From positions 1 to 64,000 of the forward strand of contig NZ_JAAVUQ010000043.1 in assembly GCF_018449515.1 (NCBI RefSeq): a stretch of DNA of 64,000 bases. The letters are read 5' to 3'. The notes under the pieces were generated by a model, which ran no database searches, was not told where the DNA came from, and worked only from the letters and a program-made list of their open reading frames with translations. The first letter of the stretch is position 1. Every line of letters starts with the position of its first letter. The DNA comes from Caballeronia sp. dw_19. GTDB lineage: Bacteria; Pseudomonadota; Gammaproteobacteria; Burkholderiales; Burkholderiaceae. This document shows positions 19,185 to 28,376 of this stretch, piece after piece. The position numbers and the translations under genes are program-made.

Positions 19185-20759
19185 ATGCACTTGAAAAGTG
19201 ATTCGTGGACCTCGGGGCCTGCTTACAAAAAACATACGCATCCCCGATCACGGCGCGCGGTGAAGGGCTGCATCGCGCTCGTCGTTGCGACGTCCCTTGC
19301 GGCGTGCATGGTCGGCCCGGATTATCGCAAGCCCGAGGTCCAGGTACCCGAAGGGTTCAAGGAAGGCGTCGACTGGCAGCGCGCCGAGGCGAATCCGCAG
19401 GCCGCGATTTCGAGCACGTGGTGGCGCATGTATGGCGACGACAAGCTCAATGGTCTCGTCGAGCAGGCATTGCAGGCGAACCAGTCGATCGCGGCGGCCG
19501 AAGCCGCCTACCGCGTCGCGCTTGCAACCGTAGAGGAAGACCGGGCGGGCCTGTTTCCGGTCGTCAAGGCCGGCCTGTCCGGCTCGCGTTCCGGCGGCAA
19601 TATCGGAGGGCTTGCGGCGAGTACCGGTTCGTCGTCGGTCGGGGCGGGTAACAGCGTCATTGCCTCCGGCACCGTCAGTTGGGAACTGGACCTGTGGGGA
19701 CAGATACGGCGCCAGATCGAGCAAGTGAAAGCGAACGCCGAGTCATCGGATGCGCAGCTTGCCGGCGAACGCATCTCGATCGCGGCCAGTGTCGCGACCG
19801 ACTACTTCCAGCTGCGCCAGGCAGACTTCGACATTCACGCGTTGAAGGAGCAGCAGGACATCGACAGCCGGATTCTCTCGATGACGCAAACCGGGTTCGC
19901 TGAAGGCGAAGCGTCGAACGACGACGTGCTCGACGCGCAGCAGACGCTCGAAATTGTGATCGCCGACCTGCAGGCGACCGAAACGACACGCGAGCAGGAC
20001 GAGCACGCGATTGCCGTACTGACCGGCACACCGCCGGAGTCATTCAGCATCGACTCCGATCCGGACTATCCTTTCATTTCACCTGCGCTGCCGCCGGCCC
20101 TGCCTTCCCAATTGCTCGAGCGGCGCTACGACGTGGTGAGCGCCGAGCGCACGGCAGCGGCGGCCAACGCGGGCATCGGCGTGGCCGAAGCCGCGTTCTA
20201 TCCGTCGCTGACGCTCACGGCCGAGGGCGGTTTCGCGCACAACACGCTGGCGCATCTGTTCACCGTGCCGAGCCGCTTCTGGACGCTCGGCCCCGATCTC
20301 GCGGAAACGATTTTCGACGCCGGCGCACGCACGGCCGCCGTGCACGGTGCGCGCGCGACCTACGACGAAGAGGTCGCGAACTACCGGAATACGGTCCTGA
20401 CGGCGTTCCAGAGCGTGGAGGACAGCCTGTCGTCGATGAATCACCTGCGGGCGCAGGCAAATGCGTTCGCGAAGGTGTACGACAGCAACAGCCGGCTGTT
20501 CGCAAGCCAACAGGCGCAATTCGATGCCGGCGCCGTCAGCCAGCAGAACGTTCTGACGCAACGGCTGACATTGATCCAGGCGGAGCAGAGTCTGCGCGAC
20601 ACGCAGGCGCTGCTTGCCGAAAGCAACGTGCTGCTCGTCAAGAACCTTGGCGGCGGCTGGCAGCGCGACGACGCGGAGGTCGCGTCGGTGCCGGCCGCCG
20701 CTTCATCGCCCGCTTCGGAAACTGCAGTACGACCTGCCGCGGCGGGGTCAGCCGACTGA
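19185..20759 (+). CDS. RND efflux outer-membrane lipoprotein (NodT/OprM family)
   Basis: A 524-residue TolC-like trimeric channel that links the inner-membrane pump to the outside. The lipobox is SLAAC at about residues 37-41, followed by MVGPDYRKPEVQVPE, the family hallmark. Two outer-membrane efflux repeats follow, with LLERRYDVVSAER and FDAGAVSQQNVLTQRLTL. SD-like AGAGGGA directly precedes the ATG. First gene of an OMP-adaptor-pump-TetR operon; the Ala/Ser-rich end is a low-complexity tail. Confidence 0.92.
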   Translation: MHLKSDSWTSGPAYKKHTHPRSRRAVKGCIALVVATSLAACMVGPDYRKPEVQVPEGFKEGVDWQRAEANPQAAISSTWWRMYGDDKLNGLVEQALQANQSIAAAEAAYRVALATVEEDRAGLFPVVKAGLSGSRSGGNIGGLAASTGSSSVGAGNSVIASGTVSWELDLWGQIRRQIEQVKANAESSDAQLAGERISIAASVATDYFQLRQADFDIHALKEQQDIDSRILSMTQTGFAEGEASNDDVLDAQQTLEIVIADLQATETTREQDEHAIAVLTGTPPESFSIDSDPDYPFISPALPPALPSQLLERRYDVVSAERTAAAANAGIGVAEAAFYPSLTLTAEGGFAHNTLAHLFTVPSRFWTLGPDLAETIFDAGARTAAVHGARATYDEEVANYRNTVLTAFQSVEDSLSSMNHLRAQANAFAKVYDSNSRLFASQQAQFDAGAVSQQNVLTQRLTLIQAEQSLRDTQALLAESNVLLVKNLGGGWQRDDAEVASVPAAASSPASETAVRPAAAGSAD

Positions 20760-20842
20760 CTTACATGCTGTTCCCTACGATGTGGCATTGCGCGGCGTAA
20801 GGCGTAACGCGTGTGCCGGCCTCAAGCAAGAACGGAGTTCTC

Positions 20843-22075
20843 ATGAAGTCACGTGCTCAGCGCGCGCCGCTGTCGTATCTGTGTCTGATCGTACTCGCCG
20901 CCTGCTCGAAAAGCGCGCCGCCTCCGCCTCCGCCGCAGGTTGCGGTGGTGACGGTGCACATGCAGTCGGTGCCGCTCGAGCGTCAGTTCGTCGGCCGGCT
21001 TTCACCTTACTACAGCGCGAACGTAACGGCCCGCGTGTCCGGCGTGCTGCTGCGCCGCACCTACACGGAGGGCTCGCCGGTTCGCGCGGGGCAGCTCCTG
21101 TTCGAGATCGATCCGGTCTTTTACCGTGCGCAGCTCAATAATGACCTCGCGCTGCTGGCCGAAGATCAGGCCACCTACGTCAACGACCACATCACGGCCC
21201 TGCGCAATCGCAAGCTGCTGCCGGTCGGTTCGGTCTCGCAGCAGACCGTCGACAATTCCGATGCCGCCGAACGCAGCGCGGCGGCCAAGCTCAAGGCCGA
21301 CGAGGCAACCGTCCAGAGCGCACGGGTCTCGCTCAACTACACGCAGGTGACGGCGCCGATCAGCGGTATCGCCGGACAGCAACAGGTGACGGCGGGCGCG
21401 GTGGTCGGCACCAGCACGTCTGATACGGGTGGCAGCGGCACGCTGCTGACGACCGTCCAGCAGATCGACCCGATGTACGTGAACTTCACGCTCAGTTCCG
21501 CCGATCTGGCGACGCTGCAGCAGTCCCAGAGCAGCGGCTCGATCGATCTGTCGCAGCAGAATCACACCACGGTGCAGATCGCGCTGCCCAATCGCGCGTC
21601 GTACGGCACTGCGGGCACGCTTGATTTCTCAGACGTGACGGTGAATGCGGCGACCGGCTCGATCAATATGCGTGCGCTCGTCGCGAACCCGCAGCGGCGT
21701 CTGCTGCCCGGCATGTATGTGTCGCTAAGCGTCAATTTCGGCCAGCAGAACAATGTGTTCCTGATCCCGCAGCAGGCCGTGCAGCGCGACACGGTCGGCG
21801 CATATGTGTTCGTGGTTGGCGCGGACGGCAAGGTGGCGCGCAAGGACGTAGAGGCGACCAATAGCCTTGGCAACAACTGGGTCGTCACGCACGGGCTCGC
21901 AGACGGCGACCAGATCATCGTGACGGGTGTGCAGATGGCGCGGGAAGGGGCACCGGTGAAGACCGTCGCGTGGCAGCTGCCCGAGGCGGCAGCAGGTGCG
22001 TCGGCCTCGGCCGCGTCCATAGGGGTGGCGTCGAGTCCCGCGGCGTCACCGGCGTCGGCCGGCATGGCGAAATAG
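20843..22075 (+). CDS. RND efflux periplasmic adaptor (membrane fusion lipoprotein)
   Basis: A 410-residue HlyD/AcrA-type adaptor. It has a lipoprotein signal (YLCLIVLAAC), a lipoyl/barrel-sandwich half-motif (VTARVSGVLLRRTYTEGSPV), a helical hairpin, and the second half ISGIAGQQQVTAGAVVG, then beta-barrel and membrane-proximal domains. Start chosen at ATG 20843 after a CGGAG site rather than the in-frame ATG at 20813. It bridges the RND pump that begins 10 bases after its stop to the upstream channel. Confidence 0.93.
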   Translation: MKSRAQRAPLSYLCLIVLAACSKSAPPPPPPQVAVVTVHMQSVPLERQFVGRLSPYYSANVTARVSGVLLRRTYTEGSPVRAGQLLFEIDPVFYRAQLNNDLALLAEDQATYVNDHITALRNRKLLPVGSVSQQTVDNSDAAERSAAAKLKADEATVQSARVSLNYTQVTAPISGIAGQQQVTAGAVVGTSTSDTGGSGTLLTTVQQIDPMYVNFTLSSADLATLQQSQSSGSIDLSQQNHTTVQIALPNRASYGTAGTLDFSDVTVNAATGSINMRALVANPQRRLLPGMYVSLSVNFGQQNNVFLIPQQAVQRDTVGAYVFVVGADGKVARKDVEATNSLGNNWVVTHGLADGDQIIVTGVQMAREGAPVKTVAWQLPEAAAGASASAASIGVASSPAASPASAGMAK

Positions 22076-22085
22076 GAGAGCGCTC

Positions 22086-25000
22086 ATGCCTAGTTTTTTC
22101 ATTAACCGCCCCGTTTTCGCCTGGGTCATTGCGATCCTGATCTGCCTCTTCGGCATCATCTCCGTGCACGGCATGGGGATCGATTCGTACCCGGACATCG
22201 CGCCGCCGGAAGTGACCGTCACGGCGCAGTATCCGGGCGCGAGCGCGCAGACGATGGAATCGACGGTGACCCAGGTGATCGAGCAGCAGCTCACGGGCAT
22301 CGACAACCTGCTGTATTTCAGTTCGACATCGAGCTCGAACGGGCAGACCCAGATCACCCTCACGTTCGCGACCGGCACCAACCCGGACATCGCGCAGGTG
22401 CAGGTGCAGAACAAGGTCACGCTCGCCCAGCCGCTGCTGCCTTCGCAGGTCACGCAGCAAGGGGTCGTGGTGGCGAAGGCGAGCCCGGACATCCTGATGT
22501 TCGTCGCGCTGCAGTCGGACAATCCGGCGATCGATGCAGGTCGTCTCTCCGATATCCTCGCGTCGCAGATCCAGCCAAACATCGGCCGTGTGAACGGGGT
22601 CGGCAATACGACGCTGCTCGGCTCGGAGTACGCGGTGCGCATCTGGCTCGACCCCGACAAGCTGCAGAGTTACGGGCTATCGACGACCCAGGTGCTCAAT
22701 GCCGTGTCCTCGCAGAATGCGCAGTTCGCAGCCGGCTCGCTAGGGGCTGATCCGGCCGTGAAAGGGCAGGTGTTTACGGCGAACGTGACGGGCGACAGCC
22801 TCTTTTCGTCGCTCAAGCAGTTCCAGGACATCATTGTCGTCGCGAACAGCAACGGCACCACGGTCAAGCTCTCCGACGTGGCGCGCATTTCGTTCGGCTC
22901 GCAGACATACGGCTTCGCGCCGGTCTATAACGGCAAGGCGGCGGGGGGCATGGCCGTGTTCCTGCTGCCGGGCGCCAACGCGCTCGCGGTCGCGAAGGCA
23001 GTCAAAGCCGAGATGGCGGCGCTCGCGAAGGATCTGCCGGAGGGCGTCACGTGGAGCGTGCCCTACGACACCACGCCGTTTATTACCGCATCGATCGTGG
23101 ACGTGATCCGCACGCTCGTCGAGGCGATCGTGCTGGTGTTTTTCGTGATGCTGATCTTCCTGCAGAATCTGCGGGCCACGATCATTCCGACGCTCGTGAT
23201 TCCGGTCGCGCTGCTCGGCACTTTCATTGGCCTGTCGGCGCTGCACTACACGCTCAACCAGTTGACCCTGTTCGGCATGGTGCTCGCGATCGGCATCGTG
23301 GTCGACGATGCGATCGTCGTGATCGAAAACGTTGAACGCATCATGACCGAGGAGCATTTAGAGCCAAGGGCGGCGACACGCAAGGCGATGGGCCAGATCA
23401 CCGGCGCCATCATCGCGATCACGGTGGTGCTCTCCGCCGTGTTCATCCCGTCCGCGCTGCAGCCGGGCGCGACCGGCATCATCTACGCGCAGTTCGCGCT
23501 GACGATCGCGGTGTCGATGGGATTCTCCGCGTTCCTCGCGATGTCGTTCACCCCCTCGCTGTGCGCGGCGATCCTGAAGCCCGAACACGCGGAGAAAAAG
23601 AACTGGTTCTACCGCTGGTTCGACCGTAGTTTCGACTGGACAACAAAAAAGTATCTCGGACATGCCGGCCGTGCCGTGCAGCATGCGCCGCGCTGGATGA
23701 TCGCATTCGTGCTCGTCGTGGTGCTGACTGGCTTTCTGTACACGAAGCTGCCGACCAGCTTCGTGCCTGACGAGGATCAGGGCTTCGCGCTCGCACTTAT
23801 CAACCTGCCGCCCGGCTCGACGCTGGAGAGCACCGATCACGTGATGACCGAGGTGCGCGACAAGCTCACGCACAGTCCGTTCAGCAAGGAAATCGTGGGG
23901 ATTTTCCAGCCAGAAGGTTTCAGCTTTGTCGGCACGAGCGAAAACGTCGGCATGTCGTTCATCAAGCTGGCAGACTGGGACAAGCGCGATGACACCGCGA
24001 TGACGCTGATTCCAAAGATCAACCAGACCCTTCATGGCATTTCCGATGCGCAGATCTTCGCGGTGAATCTGCCGACCATCCGCGGTCTCAGCCAGTTCGG
24101 CGGCATCGACATGTATTTGCAGGCACGTGAAGGCCAGTCGCGCGCAGAGCTTGGTCAGGCGACGGGCACGCTGCTCGCCGGTGCGGCGAAGAGCCCGGTG
24201 CTGTTCGGGATCCGCCCCAACTCGCTGCCGAGCGCACCGCAACTGGACATCGCGGTGGACCGGACCCAGGCCCAGGCGATGGGCCTCACGCTGACCGATG
24301 TCTACAACACGCTCCAGATGGAGCTCGCGCCGTTTTACATCGACCAGTTCACTTACGGCGGGCGCGTGAAGCGTGTCTATATCCAGGCGGATGCGCCGTA
24401 CCGGATGGGACTCGATGCACTCCAGCACCTGTATACGCCGAGCGTTTTCACAAACAGCGCAGGCACCAGCACGACCGCGAGCCAGTCGTCATCGACCGTC
24501 GCGAGCACGTCGCCGAACGGCTTCACGACGCCCGCCGATCCCTCGCCCGCGAATACGTCGATCAGCCCCTACAACATGGTGCCGCTCGCAAGCGTGGTGA
24601 ATGCCAAATGGAGCTTCGGACCGACGGTGCTGCCGCGCTACAACGGCTACTCCGCGATCGAGATCGTCGGCAACTCTGCGCCGAGCTATTCAACCGGGCA
24701 GGCGATCGATGTGCTGCAGAATATCGTGGACCGCCAGTTGCCGACGGGTTTCGCGGCGGACTGGACCGGGCAGTCGTTCCAGGAACTGCTGTCGGGCTCG
24801 TCGGCGGTGACGCTGCTATTGCTGTCGATCGTGGTGGTGTTCCTGTGTCTCGCCGCGCTGTATGAAAGCTGGTCGATTCCGGCTGCGGTGCTGCTGGTCG
24901 TGCCGCTCGGCATGCTCGGCATGCTGGCGTTCTGCCTCTCATTCGGAGTACCAAACGATATCTACTTCAAGATCGGCCTCGTGACCGTGATCGGTCTCGC

Positions 25001-25436
25001 GGCGAAAAACGCGATCCTGATCGTCGAGTTCGCGGTGGAGGGTCAGCAACGTGGCATGACGCTGCGCGATGCCGTCCTGACCGCGGCCCGGCTGAGACTG
25101 CGTCCGATCTTGATGACATCGATGGCCTTCATTCTCGGCGTGTTCCCGCTCGTTATCTCGTCAGGTGCAGGCGCCGCTTCGCGTCACGAGATTGGCACCG
25201 GCGTGATCGGCGGCATGCTGTTTGCGACGTTCCTCGGTCTGCTGCTGATTCCGGTGTTCTATGTAGCAGTACGGCGAATGCTTGGCGACAAGCTCGACGA
25301 GGTATCGCACAAGATGCCTCATCACGACGGCGGCGACGACGACGGCAAGCACGACGGTGGGACACCGGGTGGTGACGGTCATGGCGGCGGGAGCGGGAGC
25401 GGCCAAAGCCCCGCCGGGGAGGGCGCGCCAGCCTAG
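22086..25436 (+). CDS. RND multidrug efflux permease (HAE1/AcrB family)
   Basis: A 1116-residue proton-driven pump. The proton relay Asp pair is in GMVLAIGIVVDDAIVVIENV and the matching Lys in GLAAKNAILIVEFA. Two large periplasmic loops and 12 membrane helices fit AcrB. Oddities: a Ser/Thr/Ala/Pro-rich insert in the second periplasmic loop (about residues 788-825) and a 40-residue Gly/Asp/His-rich C-terminal tail beginning HKMPHHDGGDDDGKHDGG, so the protein is about 70 residues longer than AcrB. Drug range not predictable from sequence alone. Confidence 0.94.
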   Translation: MPSFFINRPVFAWVIAILICLFGIISVHGMGIDSYPDIAPPEVTVTAQYPGASAQTMESTVTQVIEQQLTGIDNLLYFSSTSSSNGQTQITLTFATGTNPDIAQVQVQNKVTLAQPLLPSQVTQQGVVVAKASPDILMFVALQSDNPAIDAGRLSDILASQIQPNIGRVNGVGNTTLLGSEYAVRIWLDPDKLQSYGLSTTQVLNAVSSQNAQFAAGSLGADPAVKGQVFTANVTGDSLFSSLKQFQDIIVVANSNGTTVKLSDVARISFGSQTYGFAPVYNGKAAGGMAVFLLPGANALAVAKAVKAEMAALAKDLPEGVTWSVPYDTTPFITASIVDVIRTLVEAIVLVFFVMLIFLQNLRATIIPTLVIPVALLGTFIGLSALHYTLNQLTLFGMVLAIGIVVDDAIVVIENVERIMTEEHLEPRAATRKAMGQITGAIIAITVVLSAVFIPSALQPGATGIIYAQFALTIAVSMGFSAFLAMSFTPSLCAAILKPEHAEKKNWFYRWFDRSFDWTTKKYLGHAGRAVQHAPRWMIAFVLVVVLTGFLYTKLPTSFVPDEDQGFALALINLPPGSTLESTDHVMTEVRDKLTHSPFSKEIVGIFQPEGFSFVGTSENVGMSFIKLADWDKRDDTAMTLIPKINQTLHGISDAQIFAVNLPTIRGLSQFGGIDMYLQAREGQSRAELGQATGTLLAGAAKSPVLFGIRPNSLPSAPQLDIAVDRTQAQAMGLTLTDVYNTLQMELAPFYIDQFTYGGRVKRVYIQADAPYRMGLDALQHLYTPSVFTNSAGTSTTASQSSSTVASTSPNGFTTPADPSPANTSISPYNMVPLASVVNAKWSFGPTVLPRYNGYSAIEIVGNSAPSYSTGQAIDVLQNIVDRQLPTGFAADWTGQSFQELLSGSSAVTLLLLSIVVVFLCLAALYESWSIPAAVLLVVPLGMLGMLAFCLSFGVPNDIYFKIGLVTVIGLAAKNAILIVEFAVEGQQRGMTLRDAVLTAARLRLRPILMTSMAFILGVFPLVISSGAGAASRHEIGTGVIGGMLFATFLGLLLIPVFYVAVRRMLGDKLDEVSHKMPHHDGGDDDGKHDGGTPGGDGHGGGSGSGQSPAGEGAPA

Positions 25437-25496
25437 CGAGCCGACGCGCGCCAGATGCGACGCGCTTCAGTCAGCCATGCACCGCCGCAGCAACCG

Positions 25497-26153
25497 ATGA
25501 AAAACACACGGCAACAGGCGCTGGAGACGCGCAATCAGATTCTCGACGCCGCCGAGCGGGTCTTCGCCGAGCATGGCGTCGCCCATACGACGCTGGAGGA
25601 GGTCGCGGTGCGGGCAGGGTTCACGCGCGGCGCGATTTACGGACACTTTCGCAACAAGGGCGCGCTATTCGTCGCCATGACGAACCGGGTCATGCTGCCA
25701 ATGGAAATGCTGGTCGCAGCGTCGGTTGATGCCGGCGAGCCCGATCCGCTAGGCAGGATACGGCAACTGCTGGTGTTCTGCCTCGGCAAGGCCGTAGTAG
25801 AGCCACACAGCCGCCGTGTGTTCGAAGTGCTGTTCACGAAGTGTGAGCACACACGCGACATGGATCTTGTGTTTGATCGACAGCGCAACGCCGCCCGAGA
25901 TGGAAGAAAGCAGCTTGAGCTTGCTTTGCGTAACGCCATCGCACGAGGGCAGTTGCCGCGCGACCTGGATACGGCTCGCGCGTCAAGCGTCGTGCATGCG
26001 TTTCTCGGCGGGGTCTTGCGAGACTGGCTGCTGGAGCAGGATTCGATCGTATTGCCGCGCGATGCTGAGTATCTGGCGGATGTGTGCATCGGCATGCTGG
26101 CGGATTCGCCTTCGTTGCGGCGAAGGTGCGGCGATACGCATTCGCTCGAATGA
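25497..26153 (+). CDS. TetR/AcrR family transcriptional regulator
   Basis: A 218-residue repressor with an N-terminal TetR helix-turn-helix (ILDAAERVFAEHGVAHTTLEEVAVRAGFTRGAIYGHFRNKGAL, written as the family pattern over residues 15-57). The C-terminal half is the AcrR-like ligand domain (GGVLRDWLL). It follows the RND pump on the same strand by about 60 bases, so it likely autoregulates the operon. I start at ATG 25497 because the TetR fold begins there; the in-frame ATG at 25455 adds no homology. Confidence 0.9.
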   Translation: MKNTRQQALETRNQILDAAERVFAEHGVAHTTLEEVAVRAGFTRGAIYGHFRNKGALFVAMTNRVMLPMEMLVAASVDAGEPDPLGRIRQLLVFCLGKAVVEPHSRRVFEVLFTKCEHTRDMDLVFDRQRNAARDGRKQLELALRNAIARGQLPRDLDTARASSVVHAFLGGVLRDWLLEQDSIVLPRDAEYLADVCIGMLADSPSLRRRCGDTHSLE

Positions 26154-26498
26154 CTTGGCGCGGGACGCCGGTCAGCGACGAGATCTACACACCATTGTCA
26201 ACGGCTCCGGTTTCTTCCTGCATGGGCACGCTATAGCTTGCGCGGCGGCGCTGTAGGTCCAGCGGGTCTTCGCGGATGAGAAGTTACGCGCAATAGTAAA
26301 AGCCGAAGCGATGAAGCGCGGCCAGATGGTCTATCCGATGCGCGGTACAGTGACGGCGCGGCAGGAGACCACGTGCTTCTGACGCCACCGTTCATCGCGA
26401 CGGCCGGACAAATCGGCACCCGACGCCATAGACAGCGCATTAACCGCAAATCGGCGCACCGGGCGATCGCTAAGTGACAATCAAACTCTGGATAACCC
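26154..26498. other. Intergenic region, no gene seen
   Basis: 345 bases between the TetR gene and the decarboxylase-like gene. No recognisable protein on either strand and no clear terminator. Confidence 0.4.
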
Positions 26499-27053
26499 AT
26501 GACCCATCGCCTTCCGAATTTCGATATCGCCAACGCCACCGACGAACAAAAAACGGTTCTTCAAAGCATCCTGAACGGTCCACGCGGCAACTTGAACGGC
26601 CCGTTCCTCGGATGGATTCATAGTCCGGAACTGGCTGACCACGCTCAACGGCTTGGCGCGTTTTGTCGATACAAGACGGGCTTGTCACTGCGCTTGTCTG
26701 AGCTGGCAATTCTCGTCACCGCCGCGCGATGGCAATCGCAAGGGGAGTGGTTCATTCACTATCCCATCGCGTTGGATGCAGGCGTTCCGAAGGCGGTTGC
26801 CGACGCCATCCACCGAGGGGAGCGGCCATCGTTCGATGACGCCGACGACGCGCTCATCTATGAGTTTGCCACTGAGCTATACGAGACCCGTCGAGTGTCC
26901 GATAAAACGTTCGCCGCAGCCGTCGCACGCTTCGAGCACGTGGTCGTCATCAATCTGGTCGGATTGCTCGGTTACTACGTGTTGGTCGCGATGACCCTGA
27001 ACACGTTCGGCATGCGCGCCGAAGGGCAGACCACACTACCGTTCCCGGAATAA
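26499..27053 (+). CDS. Carboxymuconolactone decarboxylase family protein
   Basis: A 184-residue AhpD-like fold protein. The conserved core LRLSELAILVTAARWQSQGEWFIHYPIALDAGV is visible at about residues 64-96; it has E..H but no CxxC, so it resembles the CMD lyase side of the family rather than AhpD peroxidase partners. The natural substrate is unknown. It is a single gene ending in a strong terminator. Confidence 0.88.
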   Translation: MTHRLPNFDIANATDEQKTVLQSILNGPRGNLNGPFLGWIHSPELADHAQRLGAFCRYKTGLSLRLSELAILVTAARWQSQGEWFIHYPIALDAGVPKAVADAIHRGERPSFDDADDALIYEFATELYETRRVSDKTFAAAVARFEHVVVINLVGLLGYYVLVAMTLNTFGMRAEGQTTLPFPE

Positions 27054-27069
27054 CGAACCCTGATTAAAA

Positions 27070-27099
27070 AGCCACCTTACTTCGAAGGTGGCTTTTTTT
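27070..27099 (+). terminator. Intrinsic terminator
   Basis: AGCCACCTT pairs perfectly with AAGGTGGCT around an ACTTCG loop and is followed by a run of seven T. It ends transcription of the carboxymuconolactone decarboxylase-like gene. Confidence 0.92.
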
Positions 27100-27453
27100 A
27101 CGCGCTACGAGTCTTCACATTCGGACCCAGCGCTCACAAAAAAGGCAGCATCAACCCGCGATGCGCATCCATGCCTTATGGTTTTTAATGGATTGATATG
27201 TATACATAGTAATAGTTAACAAGCATCGACCGTTTCTGTGGATAAGCGATCAATCTCCCTTCGGATCAACGCTCTAACGAAAAGGTAACTCGCGTACCAA
27301 GTGGGGACTGCGGCGGTGGCCGAAGGATAACTTCTGGCGTTTGATGCTCGGTACTCGAGTTATCAAGATTCCACCCACAGCTCTTCACCGAGTTATGCCG
27401 GAGTTATCCAGAGCTTTGCGTGCAGCAAGCAACGGCGCGCCACCAACATCGGC
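27100..27453. other. Intergenic region with AT-rich patch and DnaA-box-like sites
   Basis: No gene. An AT-rich segment spans about 27178-27220. One exact DnaA-box sequence (TTATCCACA on the minus strand, 27237-27245) and weaker versions at 27360-27368 and 27404-27412 are present, without replication genes nearby. Confidence 0.4.
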
Positions 27454-28197
27454 TCACTCATAAAGCTGCACGAGGGCTTCGCGGTTCACCACCACGATCT
27501 GGCTGTACTGCACCTTGATCCACCCCAGCCGCGACCACTCGGCGAGCTTGCGATTCATCGTCTGCCGGCTACTGCCCAGCAGCATGCTCAAGTCTTCCTG
27601 CGGCAAATGCAGGTCGATAATCCGTCCCGCCGGATGATCTGCCCCATACGCATCCACCAGCGTCACAAGATGCTTCGCGAGCCGCGCCGACAAACTCAGC
27701 AACGCGTGATCCTCGACCAGCGCGAACGAATATCGAATCACCGCGCACAACAGCAGCGCAAATTCCCGATACAAAGCCGGACGCCGCCCCAGCAGCGCCT
27801 CCACATCGCGTCTTGCGAGCGTCAGCAACACGCACGGTCCGCAAGCGCGAATGTCATGCGTGCGCGGACCGCCATCGATCAATCCAATCTGCCCGAACCA
27901 TTCATCCCGCCCGTAGTAATTGAAGATCGCCTCGCGTCCTTCCGCCGACACCGAGCTGATCCGCACCGCCCCAGACAGCACGCGATACAGCGAATCGGAC
28001 GGCGCGTGTTTGCTGTGAATCGCGTCGCCGGCGTCGAGTTGGCGAACCGACCCACGCTCGACCATCCAGTCGATCTCCTCCAGAGGCAACGCCGCGAGAA
28101 CCGGGTCCTTGCGGACGCATGAGCGCAGTCGGGCAAGCGTGTCGGCGTTGGTCCACGGACGCTCGCCGCCGTTCTCAGGGAATTGGGAGACTGTCAT
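27454..28197 (-). CDS. Crp/Fnr family transcriptional regulator
   Basis: A 247-residue regulator with an N-terminal cyclic-nucleotide-binding-type beta roll (HSKHAPSDSLYRVLSGAVRI, YYGRDEWFGQIGLIDGG) and a C-terminal winged helix with recognition stretch LPQEDLSMLLGSSRQTMNRKLAEWSRLGWI. No Fnr-type N-terminal Cys cluster is seen, so it is not an obvious oxygen sensor. It diverges from the DenD-like catabolic operon and is the likely regulator; an 18-base palindrome lies between them. Confidence 0.9.
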   Translation of the reverse strand: MTVSQFPENGGERPWTNADTLARLRSCVRKDPVLAALPLEEIDWMVERGSVRQLDAGDAIHSKHAPSDSLYRVLSGAVRISSVSAEGREAIFNYYGRDEWFGQIGLIDGGPRTHDIRACGPCVLLTLARRDVEALLGRRPALYREFALLLCAVIRYSFALVEDHALLSLSARLAKHLVTLVDAYGADHPAGRIIDLHLPQEDLSMLLGSSRQTMNRKLAEWSRLGWIKVQYSQIVVVNREALVQLYE

Positions 28198-28245
28198 GTA
28201 GGCGACACTTTATTCGACGAAGTGCGGTTATAAACGTGTTCACAC

Positions 28246-28263
28246 GACGCGATGCATCGCGTC
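28246..28263. promoter_or_regulatory. Perfect 18-bp palindrome, candidate operator
   Basis: GACGCGATGCATCGCGTC is its own reverse complement and sits in the divergent gap between the Crp/Fnr gene and the DenD-like gene. A dimeric regulator such as the neighbouring Crp/Fnr protein is the obvious candidate binder, though the sequence is not a classical CRP site. Confidence 0.5.
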
Positions 28264-28376
28264 TGACGACAGCTTAACGGCACCGGGAGAAACCGGCTCG
28301 GCCGCCCAAAAAAGGTTAGACGAGACAGAGCGGGTCCGGTGTAGGCCGGGCGGCTCATCCAATGGAGGACGTTCCT

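Noticed and set aside
27100..27453. Replication origin
   Set aside because: Only one exact DnaA box and no dnaA, rep or par genes within the window.
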